Of a stretch of DNA of 64,000 nt, positions 54,498 to 63,410 are shown piece by piece (position 1 is the first letter of the stretch; every line of letters starts with the position of its first letter). Origin of the DNA: Phenylobacterium sp. (GTDB lineage: Bacteria > Pseudomonadota > Alphaproteobacteria > Caulobacterales > Caulobacteraceae); NCBI GenBank assembly GCA_004799545.1, contig SSMU01000010.1, positions 62,001 through 126,000 of the forward strand, in the 5' to 3' direction. The notes under the pieces were generated by a model. The model was given only the letters and a program-made list of their open reading frames with translations. It ran no database searches and had not been told where the DNA came from. A program made the position numbers and the translations under genes.

Positions 54498-57400
54498 ATG
54501 ATCTCCCGGATCTTCATCGATCGTCCGGTGTTCGCCTGGGTGATCGCGATCGTGATCATGCTGGCCGGCATCGGGGCCATCCGCTCGCTCTCGGTCGAGC
54601 AGTACCCTGACATCGCCCCGCCGCAGGTGAACATCCGCGCCAACTACCCGGGCGCCGCGGCCGACGTGCTGGAGAACAGCGTCGCCCAGGTTATCGAGCA
54701 GCAGCTCACCGGCATCGACGGGCTGATCTACTTCCAGACCACCTCCAACTCGGCGGGCCAGGTCACCGTCACCGTGACCTTCGAGAAGGGGACCAATCCC
54801 GACATCGCCCAGGTGCAGGTGCAGAACAAGGTGCAGCAGGCGCTGCCCCGCCTGCCGCAGGAGGTCCAGCAGCAGGGCCTGGTGGTGACCAAGGCCAACC
54901 CCGACTTCCTGATGATCGTCTCGATCTACGACGGCACCGACCGGACGACGAGCGGCGACGTTTCCGACTACCTGGTGTCCAACCTGCAGGAGCCGATCGG
55001 CCGGATTCCCGGCGTCGGCGACGTCAGCGTGTTCGGCTCCCAGTACGCCATGCGCATCTGGCTCGACCCCTACAAGCTGAACAGCGTCCAGCTGATGCCG
55101 AGCGACGTGATCACCGCCATCACGGCGCAGAACACCCAGGTCGCGGCGGGTCAGATCGGCGCAGCGCCGTCGCCGGACGGCCAGATGCTGAACGCCACGG
55201 TCACCGCCCAGTCGCGGCTGACCACGCCCGACCAGTTCAAGCACATCATCCTGAAGACCCAGCCCGACGGCTCGAAGGTGCTGCTGCAGGACGTCTCCCG
55301 CATCGAGCTGGGCAGCGAAAGCTACACCACCGTCAGCCGCCTGAACGGCCACCCCGGCGCGGGGATCGCCGTGCAGCTGGCCCCCGGCGCCGACGCCCTG
55401 AAGACCGCGAGCCTGGTGCGCGCGGAGATCCTCAACCAGGCGAAGTCGTTCCCGTCGGGCTACCAGTACGCCTTCCCCAACGACAGCACCGCCTTCATCA
55501 AGCTGTCGGTCCGCGAGGTGGTGCAGACGCTGATCGAGGCCATCATCCTGGTGGTCATCGTGATGTTCGTCTTCCTGCAGAGCTGGCGCGCCACCCTGAT
55601 CCCGGCCATCGCCGTGCCGGTCGTGCTGCTGGGCACCTTCGGGGTGCTGGCCGTAGCCGGCTTCAGCATCAACGTGCTGACCCTGTTCGGCATGGTGCTG
55701 TCCATCGGCCTCCTGGTCGACGACGCCATCGTGGTGGTCGAGAACGTCGAACGGGTGATGGCCGAGGAGCCGGACATCACGCCACGGGACGCGACCATCA
55801 AGTCCATGGACCAGGTGCAGATGGCGCTGATCGCCATCGCCCTGGTGCTCTCGGCGGTGTTCTTGCCGATGGCCTTCTTCGGCGGCTCGGTGGGGGTGAT
55901 CTACCGGCAGTTCTCGATCACCATCATTTCCTCGATGATCTTGTCGGTGATCGTGGCCCTGGTGCTGTCGCCGGCCCTGGCCGCGACCCTGCTCAAGCGG
56001 CCGGGGGAGGAGCACGAGGGGAGCAACCTCGTCGACCGGATGCTCGGAAAGTTCGGCGGTCGGTTCAACCGCTGGTTCAACCGCAACGCCGACCGCTACC
56101 GTGGCGCGGTGGCGGTGGTGATCGAACGCTTCAAGCCGGCGCTGTTGATCTACGCCGCCTTGGTCGCCGTGCTGGTGGTCATCTTCCTGCGCCTGCCGAC
56201 CAGCTTCCTGCCCTCGGAGGATCAGGGCATCGCCCAGCTGCAGTACACCCTGCCGGCCGGGGCCACGATGAGCCGCACGCTCGCCGCCGTGCAGCAGATC
56301 GAGCACTACTTCCTGACCCAGGAGAAGGACAACGTCACCGCCGTCTACACCGTGGTCGGGCAGGGCCAGGCCGGCGCCGGCCAGAACGCAGGCCGCGGCT
56401 TCCTGGCGTTCACGCCCTGGGACGACCGCAAGGGCAGCAAGAACACCTCGCAGTCGATCACCCAGCGGGCGACGCGGGCGCTTGGCGCCCTGCGCGACGT
56501 GCAGTTCTTCGCGCTTAACCCGCCGCCGGTGCGCGGCCTCGGCCAGTCCAGCGGCTTCACCATGGAGCTGGAGAACAGGGCGGGCCTGAGCCGCGTGGCG
56601 TTCAAGGCCAAGGTCGACCAGCTGCTGGCCCAGGCCAAGCAGGATCCCGTGCTGAGCGGCGTGCGGCTGAACGCCCTGCCGGACACACCGGCGCTGCAGG
56701 TGAACATCGACCAGGAGAAGGCCGGCGCGCTGGGCCTCTCCCAGGCGCAGGTCAACCAGACCCTGACCACCGCCTGGGGCGGAACCTACGTGGATGACTT
56801 CGTCGACCGCGGACGGGTCAAGCGGGTCTTCGTGCAGGGCGATGCGCAGTACCGGAGCCGGCCGGAGGACCTCGACAACTGGTACGTGCGGACGGCCACA
56901 GGGACGATGGCGCCGTTCTCCTCCTTCTCGGAGGTGGCCTGGGGCCAGCAGCCTTCGACCCTGCTCAGGTTCAACGGCATCTCGGAGTACGAGGTGCAGG
57001 GCGACGCGGCCCTGGGCAAGAGCACCGGCGACGCCATGCAGCACATGACCGACCTGGCCGCCAAACAGGGCCTGACGGTGGAGTGGAGCGGGCTGTCCTA
57101 TCAGGAGCGGCTGTCCGGCGGGCAGGCCCCCATCCTCTACGCCATCTCGCTGATCGTGGTGTTCCTCTGCCTGGCGGCGCTCTACGAGAGCTGGTCGGTA
57201 CCGTTCTCGGTGCTGCTGGTGATCCCGCTGGGGCTGGTGGGCGCGGCGATCGCGGTCTGGCTGCGCGGCCTCTCCAACGACGTCTATTTCCAGGTGGGCC
57301 TGCTCACCACCATGGGGCTGTCGGCCAAGAACGCGATCCTGATCGTCGAATTCGCCGAGGCCGCGGAGAAGCAGGGCAAGGGCGTGGTGGAGTCGGCCCT

Positions 57401-57671
57401 GGAGGCGGCGCGGCTGCGGCTTCGCCCGATCCTGATGACCAGCCTGGCCTTCATCTTCGGGGTGTTCCCGCTGGCCATCGCCACCGGAGCCGGCGCCCAG
57501 AGCCGGATCGCCATCGGCACGGCGGTGATCGGCGGCATGCTGACCGCCACGGCGCTGGCGATCTTCTTTGTGCCGCTGTCCTTCGTCCTGGTCCGGCGGA
57601 TCTTCCACGCTCGCCACAAGACGGCGGAGGACCATCCCCCGGAGGCCGGCGAGCAGGAGGCTCCGGCGTGA
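54498..57671 (+). CDS. RND multidrug efflux pump, HAE-1 family (AcrB-type)
   Basis: 1,057 residues. Starts MISRIFIDRPVFAWVIAIVI. Twelve membrane helices and two large periplasmic loops. The proton-relay aspartates are in LLVDDAIVVVENVERVM and the lysine in TTMGLSAKNAILIVEFAEA; the YPDIAPPQVNIRANYPGA motif is also typical. Uses proton motive force to expel drugs or detergents. Four bases after the adaptor gene and overlapping the outer-membrane gene by four. Confidence 0.96.
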   Translation: MISRIFIDRPVFAWVIAIVIMLAGIGAIRSLSVEQYPDIAPPQVNIRANYPGAAADVLENSVAQVIEQQLTGIDGLIYFQTTSNSAGQVTVTVTFEKGTNPDIAQVQVQNKVQQALPRLPQEVQQQGLVVTKANPDFLMIVSIYDGTDRTTSGDVSDYLVSNLQEPIGRIPGVGDVSVFGSQYAMRIWLDPYKLNSVQLMPSDVITAITAQNTQVAAGQIGAAPSPDGQMLNATVTAQSRLTTPDQFKHIILKTQPDGSKVLLQDVSRIELGSESYTTVSRLNGHPGAGIAVQLAPGADALKTASLVRAEILNQAKSFPSGYQYAFPNDSTAFIKLSVREVVQTLIEAIILVVIVMFVFLQSWRATLIPAIAVPVVLLGTFGVLAVAGFSINVLTLFGMVLSIGLLVDDAIVVVENVERVMAEEPDITPRDATIKSMDQVQMALIAIALVLSAVFLPMAFFGGSVGVIYRQFSITIISSMILSVIVALVLSPALAATLLKRPGEEHEGSNLVDRMLGKFGGRFNRWFNRNADRYRGAVAVVIERFKPALLIYAALVAVLVVIFLRLPTSFLPSEDQGIAQLQYTLPAGATMSRTLAAVQQIEHYFLTQEKDNVTAVYTVVGQGQAGAGQNAGRGFLAFTPWDDRKGSKNTSQSITQRATRALGALRDVQFFALNPPPVRGLGQSSGFTMELENRAGLSRVAFKAKVDQLLAQAKQDPVLSGVRLNALPDTPALQVNIDQEKAGALGLSQAQVNQTLTTAWGGTYVDDFVDRGRVKRVFVQGDAQYRSRPEDLDNWYVRTATGTMAPFSSFSEVAWGQQPSTLLRFNGISEYEVQGDAALGKSTGDAMQHMTDLAAKQGLTVEWSGLSYQERLSGGQAPILYAISLIVVFLCLAALYESWSVPFSVLLVIPLGLVGAAIAVWLRGLSNDVYFQVGLLTTMGLSAKNAILIVEFAEAAEKQGKGVVESALEAARLRLRPILMTSLAFIFGVFPLAIATGAGAQSRIAIGTAVIGGMLTATALAIFFVPLSFVLVRRIFHARHKTAEDHPPEAGEQEAPA

Positions 57672-59122
57672 GGCGCGTCCTGACCCTCGGCCTGGCCGCG
57701 GCGACCCTGGCCGGCTGCACCCTCGAACCGCACTATGTCCGCCCGACGCCGGCGGTACCCGGCGCTTGGCCGACCGGCCCGGCCTATCCGCCGGCCAGCG
57801 CCGCGGCCCTGCCGGCGGTGAGCTACCCGGACATCTTCAAGGACCCGCACCTGCAGGCGATCATCGCCCAGGCGCTGGCCAACGGGCAGGACCTGCGGGT
57901 CGCCATGGCCAATGTCGAGATCGCCCACGCCCAGTACGTGGTGCAGCGGGCCGACCTGTTCCCGCACATCAACGCCGGCGTCGGCGGCACGGAGAGCGAG
58001 GGCAGGATCGCCACGGTGAACCCGAACGGGACCACCACCAGCCAGCGCAAATCCGAGCGCAGCTACGACGCCAGCATCGGCTTCAGCGCCTTCGAGCTCG
58101 ACCTGTTCGGCCGGATCCGCAGCCTGAGCCACGCCGCGCAGGACCACTATTTCGGCACCGAGGCCGGCGCGCGGGCGGCGCGCCTGACCCTGGTGGGCGA
58201 GGTGGCCAGCGCCTACCTGACCTACGCCGCCGACCGCAGCCTGCTGGCGATCTCCGAGGACACGGTGGCCAGCGCCACCCGCACCGTCCAGCTCACCCAG
58301 GCCAAGCTCTCCGGCGGCGTCTCGCCGCGCACCGACCTGACCCAGGCCGAGACCCTGCTGGACCAGGCGCGTTCGGATCGCGCCAGCCGGATCACCCAGG
58401 TCGCCCAGGACCGCAATGCGCTGGAGCTGCTGGTCGGCGCGCCGGTGGCCGACGCCGACCTGCCGGCCTCGATCGAGAGCGTCGACGGCCTGCTGGGCGA
58501 AGTCCCGGCCGGGCTGGATTCGCACATCCTGCTGCGCCGGCCCGACGTGGTGGAGGCGGAGTACGACCTGCGCGCGGCCAACGCCCAGATCGGCGCGGCG
58601 CGGGCGGCCTTCTTCCCGACCCTCAGCCTGACGGCGCTGGCCGGGGCGGCGAGCCCGGCGCTGGGCGCGCTGTTCTCGGGTGGCAATTCGACCTGGACCA
58701 TGGCGGCGAACGCCTCCGTGCCGATCTTCGCCGGCGGCGCCAACGTCGGCGGCCTGGCGCTCGCCAAGGGGCAGCGGAACCTGGCGGTGGCCGAATACCA
58801 GCAGGCGATCCAGACCGCCTTCCGCGAGGTCGCCGACGCGCTCGCCCGCCGCGGCACGATCAACGACCAGCTGTCGGCGCAGAACGACCTGCTGTCCGCG
58901 GCGACCACCAGCTACAACCTGTCCGAGGCGCGCTATCGGGAGGGGATCGACCCTTACCTCGACACCCTCGATGCCCAGCGCACCCTCTACAGCGCCCGCC
59001 AGACCCTGGCGGCGACCCGGCTGATCCAGGCCAGCAACCTGGTGGCGCTCTACCAGGCGCTGGGCGGCGACCAGCTGATCGACAGTCTGCCGCCGCCGAA
59101 GGTCGGGACAGCGAAACGCTGA
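57668..59122 (+). CDS. NodT/OprM-family outer membrane efflux lipoprotein
   Basis: 484 residues with a GTG start overlapping the pump stop (GTGA). Signal with lipobox LAAATLAGC near residue 16. Two OEP repeats form the TolC-like trimer; QALANGQDLRVAMANVEIAHAQYV and RRPDVVEAEYDLRAANAQIGAARAAFFPTLSL are characteristic of NodT/OprM. It completes the tripartite pump, as in the AcrAB-NodT system known from Caulobacter. Confidence 0.95.
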   Translation: MRRVLTLGLAAATLAGCTLEPHYVRPTPAVPGAWPTGPAYPPASAAALPAVSYPDIFKDPHLQAIIAQALANGQDLRVAMANVEIAHAQYVVQRADLFPHINAGVGGTESEGRIATVNPNGTTTSQRKSERSYDASIGFSAFELDLFGRIRSLSHAAQDHYFGTEAGARAARLTLVGEVASAYLTYAADRSLLAISEDTVASATRTVQLTQAKLSGGVSPRTDLTQAETLLDQARSDRASRITQVAQDRNALELLVGAPVADADLPASIESVDGLLGEVPAGLDSHILLRRPDVVEAEYDLRAANAQIGAARAAFFPTLSLTALAGAASPALGALFSGGNSTWTMAANASVPIFAGGANVGGLALAKGQRNLAVAEYQQAIQTAFREVADALARRGTINDQLSAQNDLLSAATTSYNLSEARYREGIDPYLDTLDAQRTLYSARQTLAATRLIQASNLVALYQALGGDQLIDSLPPPKVGTAKR

Positions 59123-59126
59123 GGCG

Positions 59127-59522
59127 TCAGACCCGCTTGCGCAGCTGGGCGTCGAGGCTCCATTCGCCGCCGCCCGCGAAGGCCAGGTAGAGGAACAGGA
59201 AGCAATAGAGGATCGCCTCGCCGCCCTGGTTGAGGCCCGGCCAGAAGCCCTGCTTGGCGTGCACCATGAAATAGGCGACCGCCATCTCGCCGGAGCAGAT
59301 GAAGGCGGCCGCGCGGGTGAAGAGGCCGAGGGTGATCAACCCGCCGCCGACGATCTCGATCAGCGCCGCCGCCATCATCAGCGGGGGCAGGGGGTCTGGC
59401 GCGCCCTGCTGCGGTCCCGGGAAATGGATGAGCTTCATCAGGCCGTGCTCGATGAACAGCAGGCCCGCGATGATACGCAGGAGGGAAAGCACGCGGGGCG
59501 ACCAGACGGTCAGATTGGGCAT
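59127..59522 (-). CDS. DoxX family membrane protein
   Basis: 131 residues with four membrane helices. Opening VLSLLRIIAGLLFIEHGLMKLIHFPG and the later LIEIVGGGLITLGLFTRAAAFICSGEMAVAYF match DoxX/DoxD-like proteins, small membrane partners in thiol and redox metabolism with few proven functions. It ends four bases from the convergent efflux gene, so no terminator separates them. Confidence 0.88.
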   Translation of the reverse strand: MPNLTVWSPRVLSLLRIIAGLLFIEHGLMKLIHFPGPQQGAPDPLPPLMMAAALIEIVGGGLITLGLFTRAAAFICSGEMAVAYFMVHAKQGFWPGLNQGGEAILYCFLFLYLAFAGGGEWSLDAQLRKRV

Positions 59523-59607
59523 GTGGGTGTCCCATGCGGTTGATGGCGAGATGGGCGCGTTCGCCCGCCGCTCAAGCCTTCATGCTTGTGACGCTGTAAG
59601 CGTTCCA

Positions 59608-61161
59608 TCAGGCCGCCCGGCGCAGCTCGGCGTCGACGATCCGCTGCAGGGCGACGTAGTCGGTCTTGCCGGTGCCGAGCAGGGGGATCTCCGCCACCCG
59701 GATGATCTTGCGCGGCACGGCGATCTCCGGCGCGCCGATCGACTGGGCGTGGACGATCAGCGGCGCGGCGTCGGCGTCCCGGCGATCGGTGACCAGCACC
59801 AGCCGCTCGCCCTTCTTGGAGTCCGGCACGGCCACGACGGCATGCCGGCCGTCCGGCCAGACCGAGGCGGCGAGGTCCTCGGCGGCGGTGAGCGAGACCA
59901 TCTCGCCGCCGACCTTGGCGAAGCGTTTGACCCGCCCCAGGATCTTGACCCAATCGTCGTCCGAGATGGAGACCACGTCGCCGGTGTCGTGCCAGCCGCC
60001 TTCCGGCGGCTCGAGGCCCGCGGCGGTGAGATAGCCGGCCATGACGTTGGGCCCGCGGACGTAGAGCTTGCCGCCGCCGGGGATGCCCTCCACCGGCTCC
60101 AGGCGGACCTCCATGCCGGGCAGGAGGCCGCCGACGGTGCCGCGGCGGTTGTCGACCGGCGTGTTGACCGCGATCACCGGCGAGGCCTCGGTGGCGCCAT
60201 AGCCTTCCAGCAGCGGCACGTTCCCGAACCGCTCGGCGACCAGGTTGTGGGTCTCGTCCCGCACCTTCTCGGCGCCGCAGACCACGAACTCCAGGCCGGA
60301 CAGCTCGCCGGGCTCGGCGGCGCGGGCGTACTGGTTCACGAAGGTGTCGGTGGCCAGCAGGATCGAGGCGCCCGTGTCCTTCACCAGCGGCGGGATCTGC
60401 TTGATGTGCAGCGGCGAGGGGTACTGGAAGGCCTTCATGCCGGTGAGGATCGGCAGCAGCACCCCGCCGGTCAGGCCGAAGCAGTGGAAGATCGGCAGCG
60501 GATTGAACATCACCCAGTTCGGATCGAGGTCGATGTGGGCGGCGATCTGGCGGACGTTGGCCACCAGGTTGGCCTGGGTCAGGACCACGCCGCGCGGCGC
60601 GCCGAAGCTGCCGGAGGTGAACAGGATCACGCCGGGGGCCGAGGGCTTGGTCCTGGCGGCGAACTGCTTGGGAAGCGCGCCGGCCGTGGCCGCGAACAGC
60701 TTGTCCGGCAGGCCCACCGTCTCGCGGACGTCCTCGAGGTAGGTCACCGTGGTCAGGGTCTCGAGCGCGTCGACCAGGTCGTGCAGCTTGCCCTGCTCGA
60801 TGAACCGGTGGGCGGTCAGCACCCGCTTGACGCCGGCCAGCTCGCAGGCGGCCCGCAGGTTGCGGATGCCGGCGGTGAAGTTGAGCATGGTGGGCACGCG
60901 GCCGAAGGCGTGCAGGGCGAAGAAGGTGACCACGCCGGCCGAGCTCGACGGCAGCATGACGCCGACGTTCTCACCGGCCTTGGTGAAGGCCGCGATCTTG
61001 CGGCCCAGGGCGAAGGCGGCGCGGATCAGGTCGGTGTAGCTGAGGGGATTGCGCTCCTGGTCCTCCAGGATCGGCTTCTTCGCTCCATAGGTCTGGCGGG
61101 CGTCAGCCAGGGCCTCGAAGATCGTGGTCTGCGCCTGGCTGGCGTCGAACGAACGCGGCAC
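59608..61161 (-). CDS. AMP-forming acyl-ACP/acyl-CoA synthetase-like enzyme
   Basis: 517 residues, GTG start behind GGGGAGGA. ANL superfamily: adenylation motif LFTSGSFGAPRGVVLT (a variant of the usual TSGTTGxPKG), GYGATEASP, WHDTGDV, hinge GRVKRFAKVGGEMV and the catalytic lysine in LLGTGKTDY. The order and the KRFAKVGGEMVSL segment resemble the synthetase half of Aas, which recycles fatty acids onto ACP in the membrane; here there is no acyltransferase half. Substrate is not proven by sequence. Confidence 0.85.
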   Translation of the reverse strand: MPRSFDASQAQTTIFEALADARQTYGAKKPILEDQERNPLSYTDLIRAAFALGRKIAAFTKAGENVGVMLPSSSAGVVTFFALHAFGRVPTMLNFTAGIRNLRAACELAGVKRVLTAHRFIEQGKLHDLVDALETLTTVTYLEDVRETVGLPDKLFAATAGALPKQFAARTKPSAPGVILFTSGSFGAPRGVVLTQANLVANVRQIAAHIDLDPNWVMFNPLPIFHCFGLTGGVLLPILTGMKAFQYPSPLHIKQIPPLVKDTGASILLATDTFVNQYARAAEPGELSGLEFVVCGAEKVRDETHNLVAERFGNVPLLEGYGATEASPVIAVNTPVDNRRGTVGGLLPGMEVRLEPVEGIPGGGKLYVRGPNVMAGYLTAAGLEPPEGGWHDTGDVVSISDDDWVKILGRVKRFAKVGGEMVSLTAAEDLAASVWPDGRHAVVAVPDSKKGERLVLVTDRRDADAAPLIVHAQSIGAPEIAVPRKIIRVAEIPLLGTGKTDYVALQRIVDAELRRAA

Positions 61162-61321
61162 GAGCGGATTCCTCCCCGGACCTGACGGCCCTTTTTCCCC
61201 GGCCGCGACCCTATCCGCGCGTTCCAGCCTTGAAAAGATCGGTTACAGGCCGTGATGCCGCGGCGGGAGGCGCGCGCATTCGCGGCTTGATCCGAAGCGC
61301 CCGACCGCCGATCTAGGGACC

Positions 61322-62284
61322 ATGGCCGTGGTCATCGACAATCTGGGCGAACGCCGCCCGCGCCATCCGGAGAAGCAGAACCGTCCGGATACCCCCTTGC
61401 TGCGCAAGCCCGACTGGTTGCGGGTCCGGGCGCCGGGCTCGCCGGGCTACGCCGCCACGCGGGCGATCGTGAAGGAACATCGGCTGGTCACGGTCTGCGA
61501 GGAGGCGGCCTGTCCGAACATCGGCGAGTGCTGGGACAAGAGCCACGCCACCTTCATGATCCTTGGCGAGATTTGCACCCGGGCCTGCGCCTTCTGCAAC
61601 GTCGCCACCGGCAAGCCCGAGGCGCTCGATCCGGACGAGCCGGCGCGGGTCGGCGACGCGGTGGCCAAGATGGGCCTCAAGCACGTGGTCATCACCTCGG
61701 TGGACCGCGACGACCTGGCCGACGGCGGGGCCGCGCAGTTCGTGGGCGTGATCCGCGCCATCCGCGCTGCGGCGCCGGCCACCACCATCGAGATCCTGAC
61801 ACCGGACTTCCTCCGCAAGCCGCTGACGGCCGTGGAGAGCGTGATCGACGCCAAGCCGGACGTCTTCAACCACAACCTCGAGACCGTGCCGCGGCTCTAC
61901 CTCTCCATCCGGCCGGGCGCGCGCTACTACAACTCCCTGCGCCTGCTCGAGCGGGTGAAGGAGCGCGATCCGACCCAGTTCACCAAGTCCGGCGTCATGG
62001 TCGGCCTCGGCGAGGCCAAGGACGAGGTCATGCAGGTGATGGACGACATGCGCTCGGCTGGCGTCGACTTCATCACCATCGGCCAGTACCTGCAGCCGAC
62101 CCGCAAGCACGCCGCCATCGACCGCTTCGTCCATCCCGACGAATTCCACGCCCTGGAGGAGATCGCCCGCGCCAAGGGCTTCCTGATGGTCTCGGCGAGC
62201 CCGCTCACCCGCTCGTCGCACCACGCCGGCGAGGATTTCGCCCGGCTGCAGGCCGCGCGGCGGGCCCGGGAAGCGGCGGCTTAG
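61322..62284 (+). CDS. lipA: Lipoyl synthase
   Basis: 320 residues. Radical SAM enzyme inserting two sulfurs into octanoyl groups on lipoyl domains such as those of PdhB and PdhC. Auxiliary cluster cysteines in [15 protein letters not shown], radical SAM cluster [10 protein letters not shown], and the C-terminal serine ligand region [10 protein letters not shown] are intact. It lies close to the PDH cluster it serves, separated by the RND block. Confidence 0.98.
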   Translation: MAVVIDNLGERRPRHPEKQNRPDTPLLRKPDWLRVRAPGSPGYAATRAIVKEHRLVTVCEEAACPNIGECWDKSHATFMILGEICTRACAFCNVATGKPEALDPDEPARVGDAVAKMGLKHVVITSVDRDDLADGGAAQFVGVIRAIRAAAPATTIEILTPDFLRKPLTAVESVIDAKPDVFNHNLETVPRLYLSIRPGARYYNSLRLLERVKERDPTQFTKSGVMVGLGEAKDEVMQVMDDMRSAGVDFITIGQYLQPTRKHAAIDRFVHPDEFHALEEIARAKGFLMVSASPLTRSSHHAGEDFARLQAARRAREAAA

Positions 62285-62290
62285 GGGCCC

Positions 62291-62764
62291 GTGCGGCACC
62301 ACGTCTCCAAGCTCCTGCCGTTCACGCCGGACCAGCTGTTCGCCCTGGTGGGCGACGTCGCCGCCTATCCCGACTTCGTGCCGTGGATCACCGCCATGCG
62401 CACCTGGAACGCCCGCCGCCTGAGCGAAGGGATCGAGAGCGTGGACGCCGAGGCCGGGGTGGGATTCGCCTTCCTGAAGGAGCGGTTCTCGACCCGCGTG
62501 CGGCGCGACGCCCGTGCGCGGCAGATCGACGTGAGCCTGCTCTCGGGGCCGTTCCGGAAGCTGGAGAACCGCTGGCGGTTCCTGGACGCAGGCCACGGCT
62601 GCACGCGCGTCGAGTTCGACATCGATTTCGCGTTCAAATCCAGGCTGCTGGAAGCGCTGCTTACCGCGAACTTCGGCCATGCGGTGGACAGGCTGATGCA
62701 GTGCTTCGAGGCGAGGGCGAAGACCTTGTACGGGAAACTCGAGAGACCTTCCACTCCGGCTTGA
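62291..62764 (+). CDS. Coq10/RatA-type START domain protein
   Basis: 157 residues, GTG start seven bases after lipA. SRPBCC (START-like) fold: SKLLPFTPDQLFALVGDVAAYPDFVPWI and the C-terminal helix FGHAVDRLMQCFEARAKTLYG. Mitochondrial Coq10 binds ubiquinone and RatA of E. coli binds 50S subunits; which applies here is open. lipA followed by this gene is a usual alphaproteobacterial pair. Confidence 0.9.
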   Translation: MRHHVSKLLPFTPDQLFALVGDVAAYPDFVPWITAMRTWNARRLSEGIESVDAEAGVGFAFLKERFSTRVRRDARARQIDVSLLSGPFRKLENRWRFLDAGHGCTRVEFDIDFAFKSRLLEALLTANFGHAVDRLMQCFEARAKTLYGKLERPSTPA

Positions 62765-62771
62765 CTTATGA

Positions 62772-62786
62772 GAACATAGCGCGAAC
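62772..62786. promoter_or_regulatory. LexA-box-like GAAC-N7-GAAC between convergent genes
   Basis: A perfect GAAC-ATAGCGC-GAAC lies between the ends of the ratA-like and cinA genes, just after TTGACT (62761-62766). No good coding start follows on either strand. In a genome this GC-rich about one such match is expected by chance in a window of this size, so function is uncertain. Confidence 0.3.
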
Positions 62787-62790
62787 TTTT

Positions 62791-62819
62791 CCTCTCCCGC
62801 GTGCCGCGGGAAAGGAAGG
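62791..62819. terminator. Hairpin between convergent genes
   Basis: TCCCGCG-TGC-CGCGGGA forms a seven-base perfect core; pairing extends outward through CCT/AGG with one mismatch, to about 13 base pairs. No T-run is present. It may end both transcripts, or belong to a family of CCTCTCCCGC-type repeated hairpins found in many GC-rich genomes. Confidence 0.45.
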
Positions 62820-62820
62820 G

Positions 62821-63312
62821 CTAGGTCATCCGGTCGCGGAGCGCGGTGAGGGCCGCCTGCACCGCGGCCAGCTGGATGCCTTCGCGGGTGTCGTCCTCGA
62901 AGAACTCCTCGCGGTGCATCAGGCCGTGGTTGCTTCGGGCGGTGGCGATGTGGACGGTGCCGACCGGCTTCATCGGGGTGCCGCCGCCGGGGCCGGCGAT
63001 GCCGGTGACCGCCACCGAGACGTGGGCGTTGGAGTTCTCCAGCGCGCCCTCGGCCATCATCCGCGACACCGCGTCGGAGACCGCGCCCAGGTCGGCGATC
63101 AGGTCGCCGGGGACCCCCAGCATCTCCTGCTTGGCGCGGTTGGAGTAGGTGATGAAGCCGCGTTCGAAGACGTCCGAGGCGCCCGACACCTGGCAGATGG
63201 CGCCCGCCACCAGGCCGCCGGTGCAGCTTTCAGCGGTGACGATGCGCAGCGAGCGCTCGCGGGCCTCGTCGACCAGCAGCCGGGCGAGGGTGACGATCTC
63301 CAGCGGGAACAT
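62821..63312 (-). CDS. Nicotinamide-nucleotide amidohydrolase (CinA C-terminal domain)
   Basis: 163 residues. PncC/CinA family: TAESCTGGLVAGAICQVSGASDVFERGFITYSN in two conserved blocks, then AVTGIAGPGGGTPMKPVGTVHIA and a C-terminal helix. The enzyme deamidates NMN in pyridine nucleotide recycling. Only the C-terminal domain is present, the short form. The start at 63312 (MFPLEIVTLARLL) fits the family; an in-frame ATG at 63336 is less likely. Confidence 0.93.
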   Translation of the reverse strand: MFPLEIVTLARLLVDEARERSLRIVTAESCTGGLVAGAICQVSGASDVFERGFITYSNRAKQEMLGVPGDLIADLGAVSDAVSRMMAEGALENSNAHVSVAVTGIAGPGGGTPMKPVGTVHIATARSNHGLMHREEFFEDDTREGIQLAAVQAALTALRDRMT

Positions 63313-63410
63313 GGGGACGTAACTCCTCGAGGCCACTTCAGCTCAGGCTGACCAGAGCATCGCTGGCGCCTCCGCATCAAGGCCCTTCGGACCCAGATGG
63401 CGCCGAGCGG

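Noticed and set aside
52998-57635. Very long minus-strand open frame of 1,545 codons opposite the RND operon
   Set aside because: It is rich in His, Arg, Gly and Asp without any domain and mirrors the codon pattern of the real plus-strand genes.
62801-62824. Seven-codon frame after the orphan LexA box
   Set aside because: Too short, no ribosome binding site at a fitting distance, and it lies within the hairpin.
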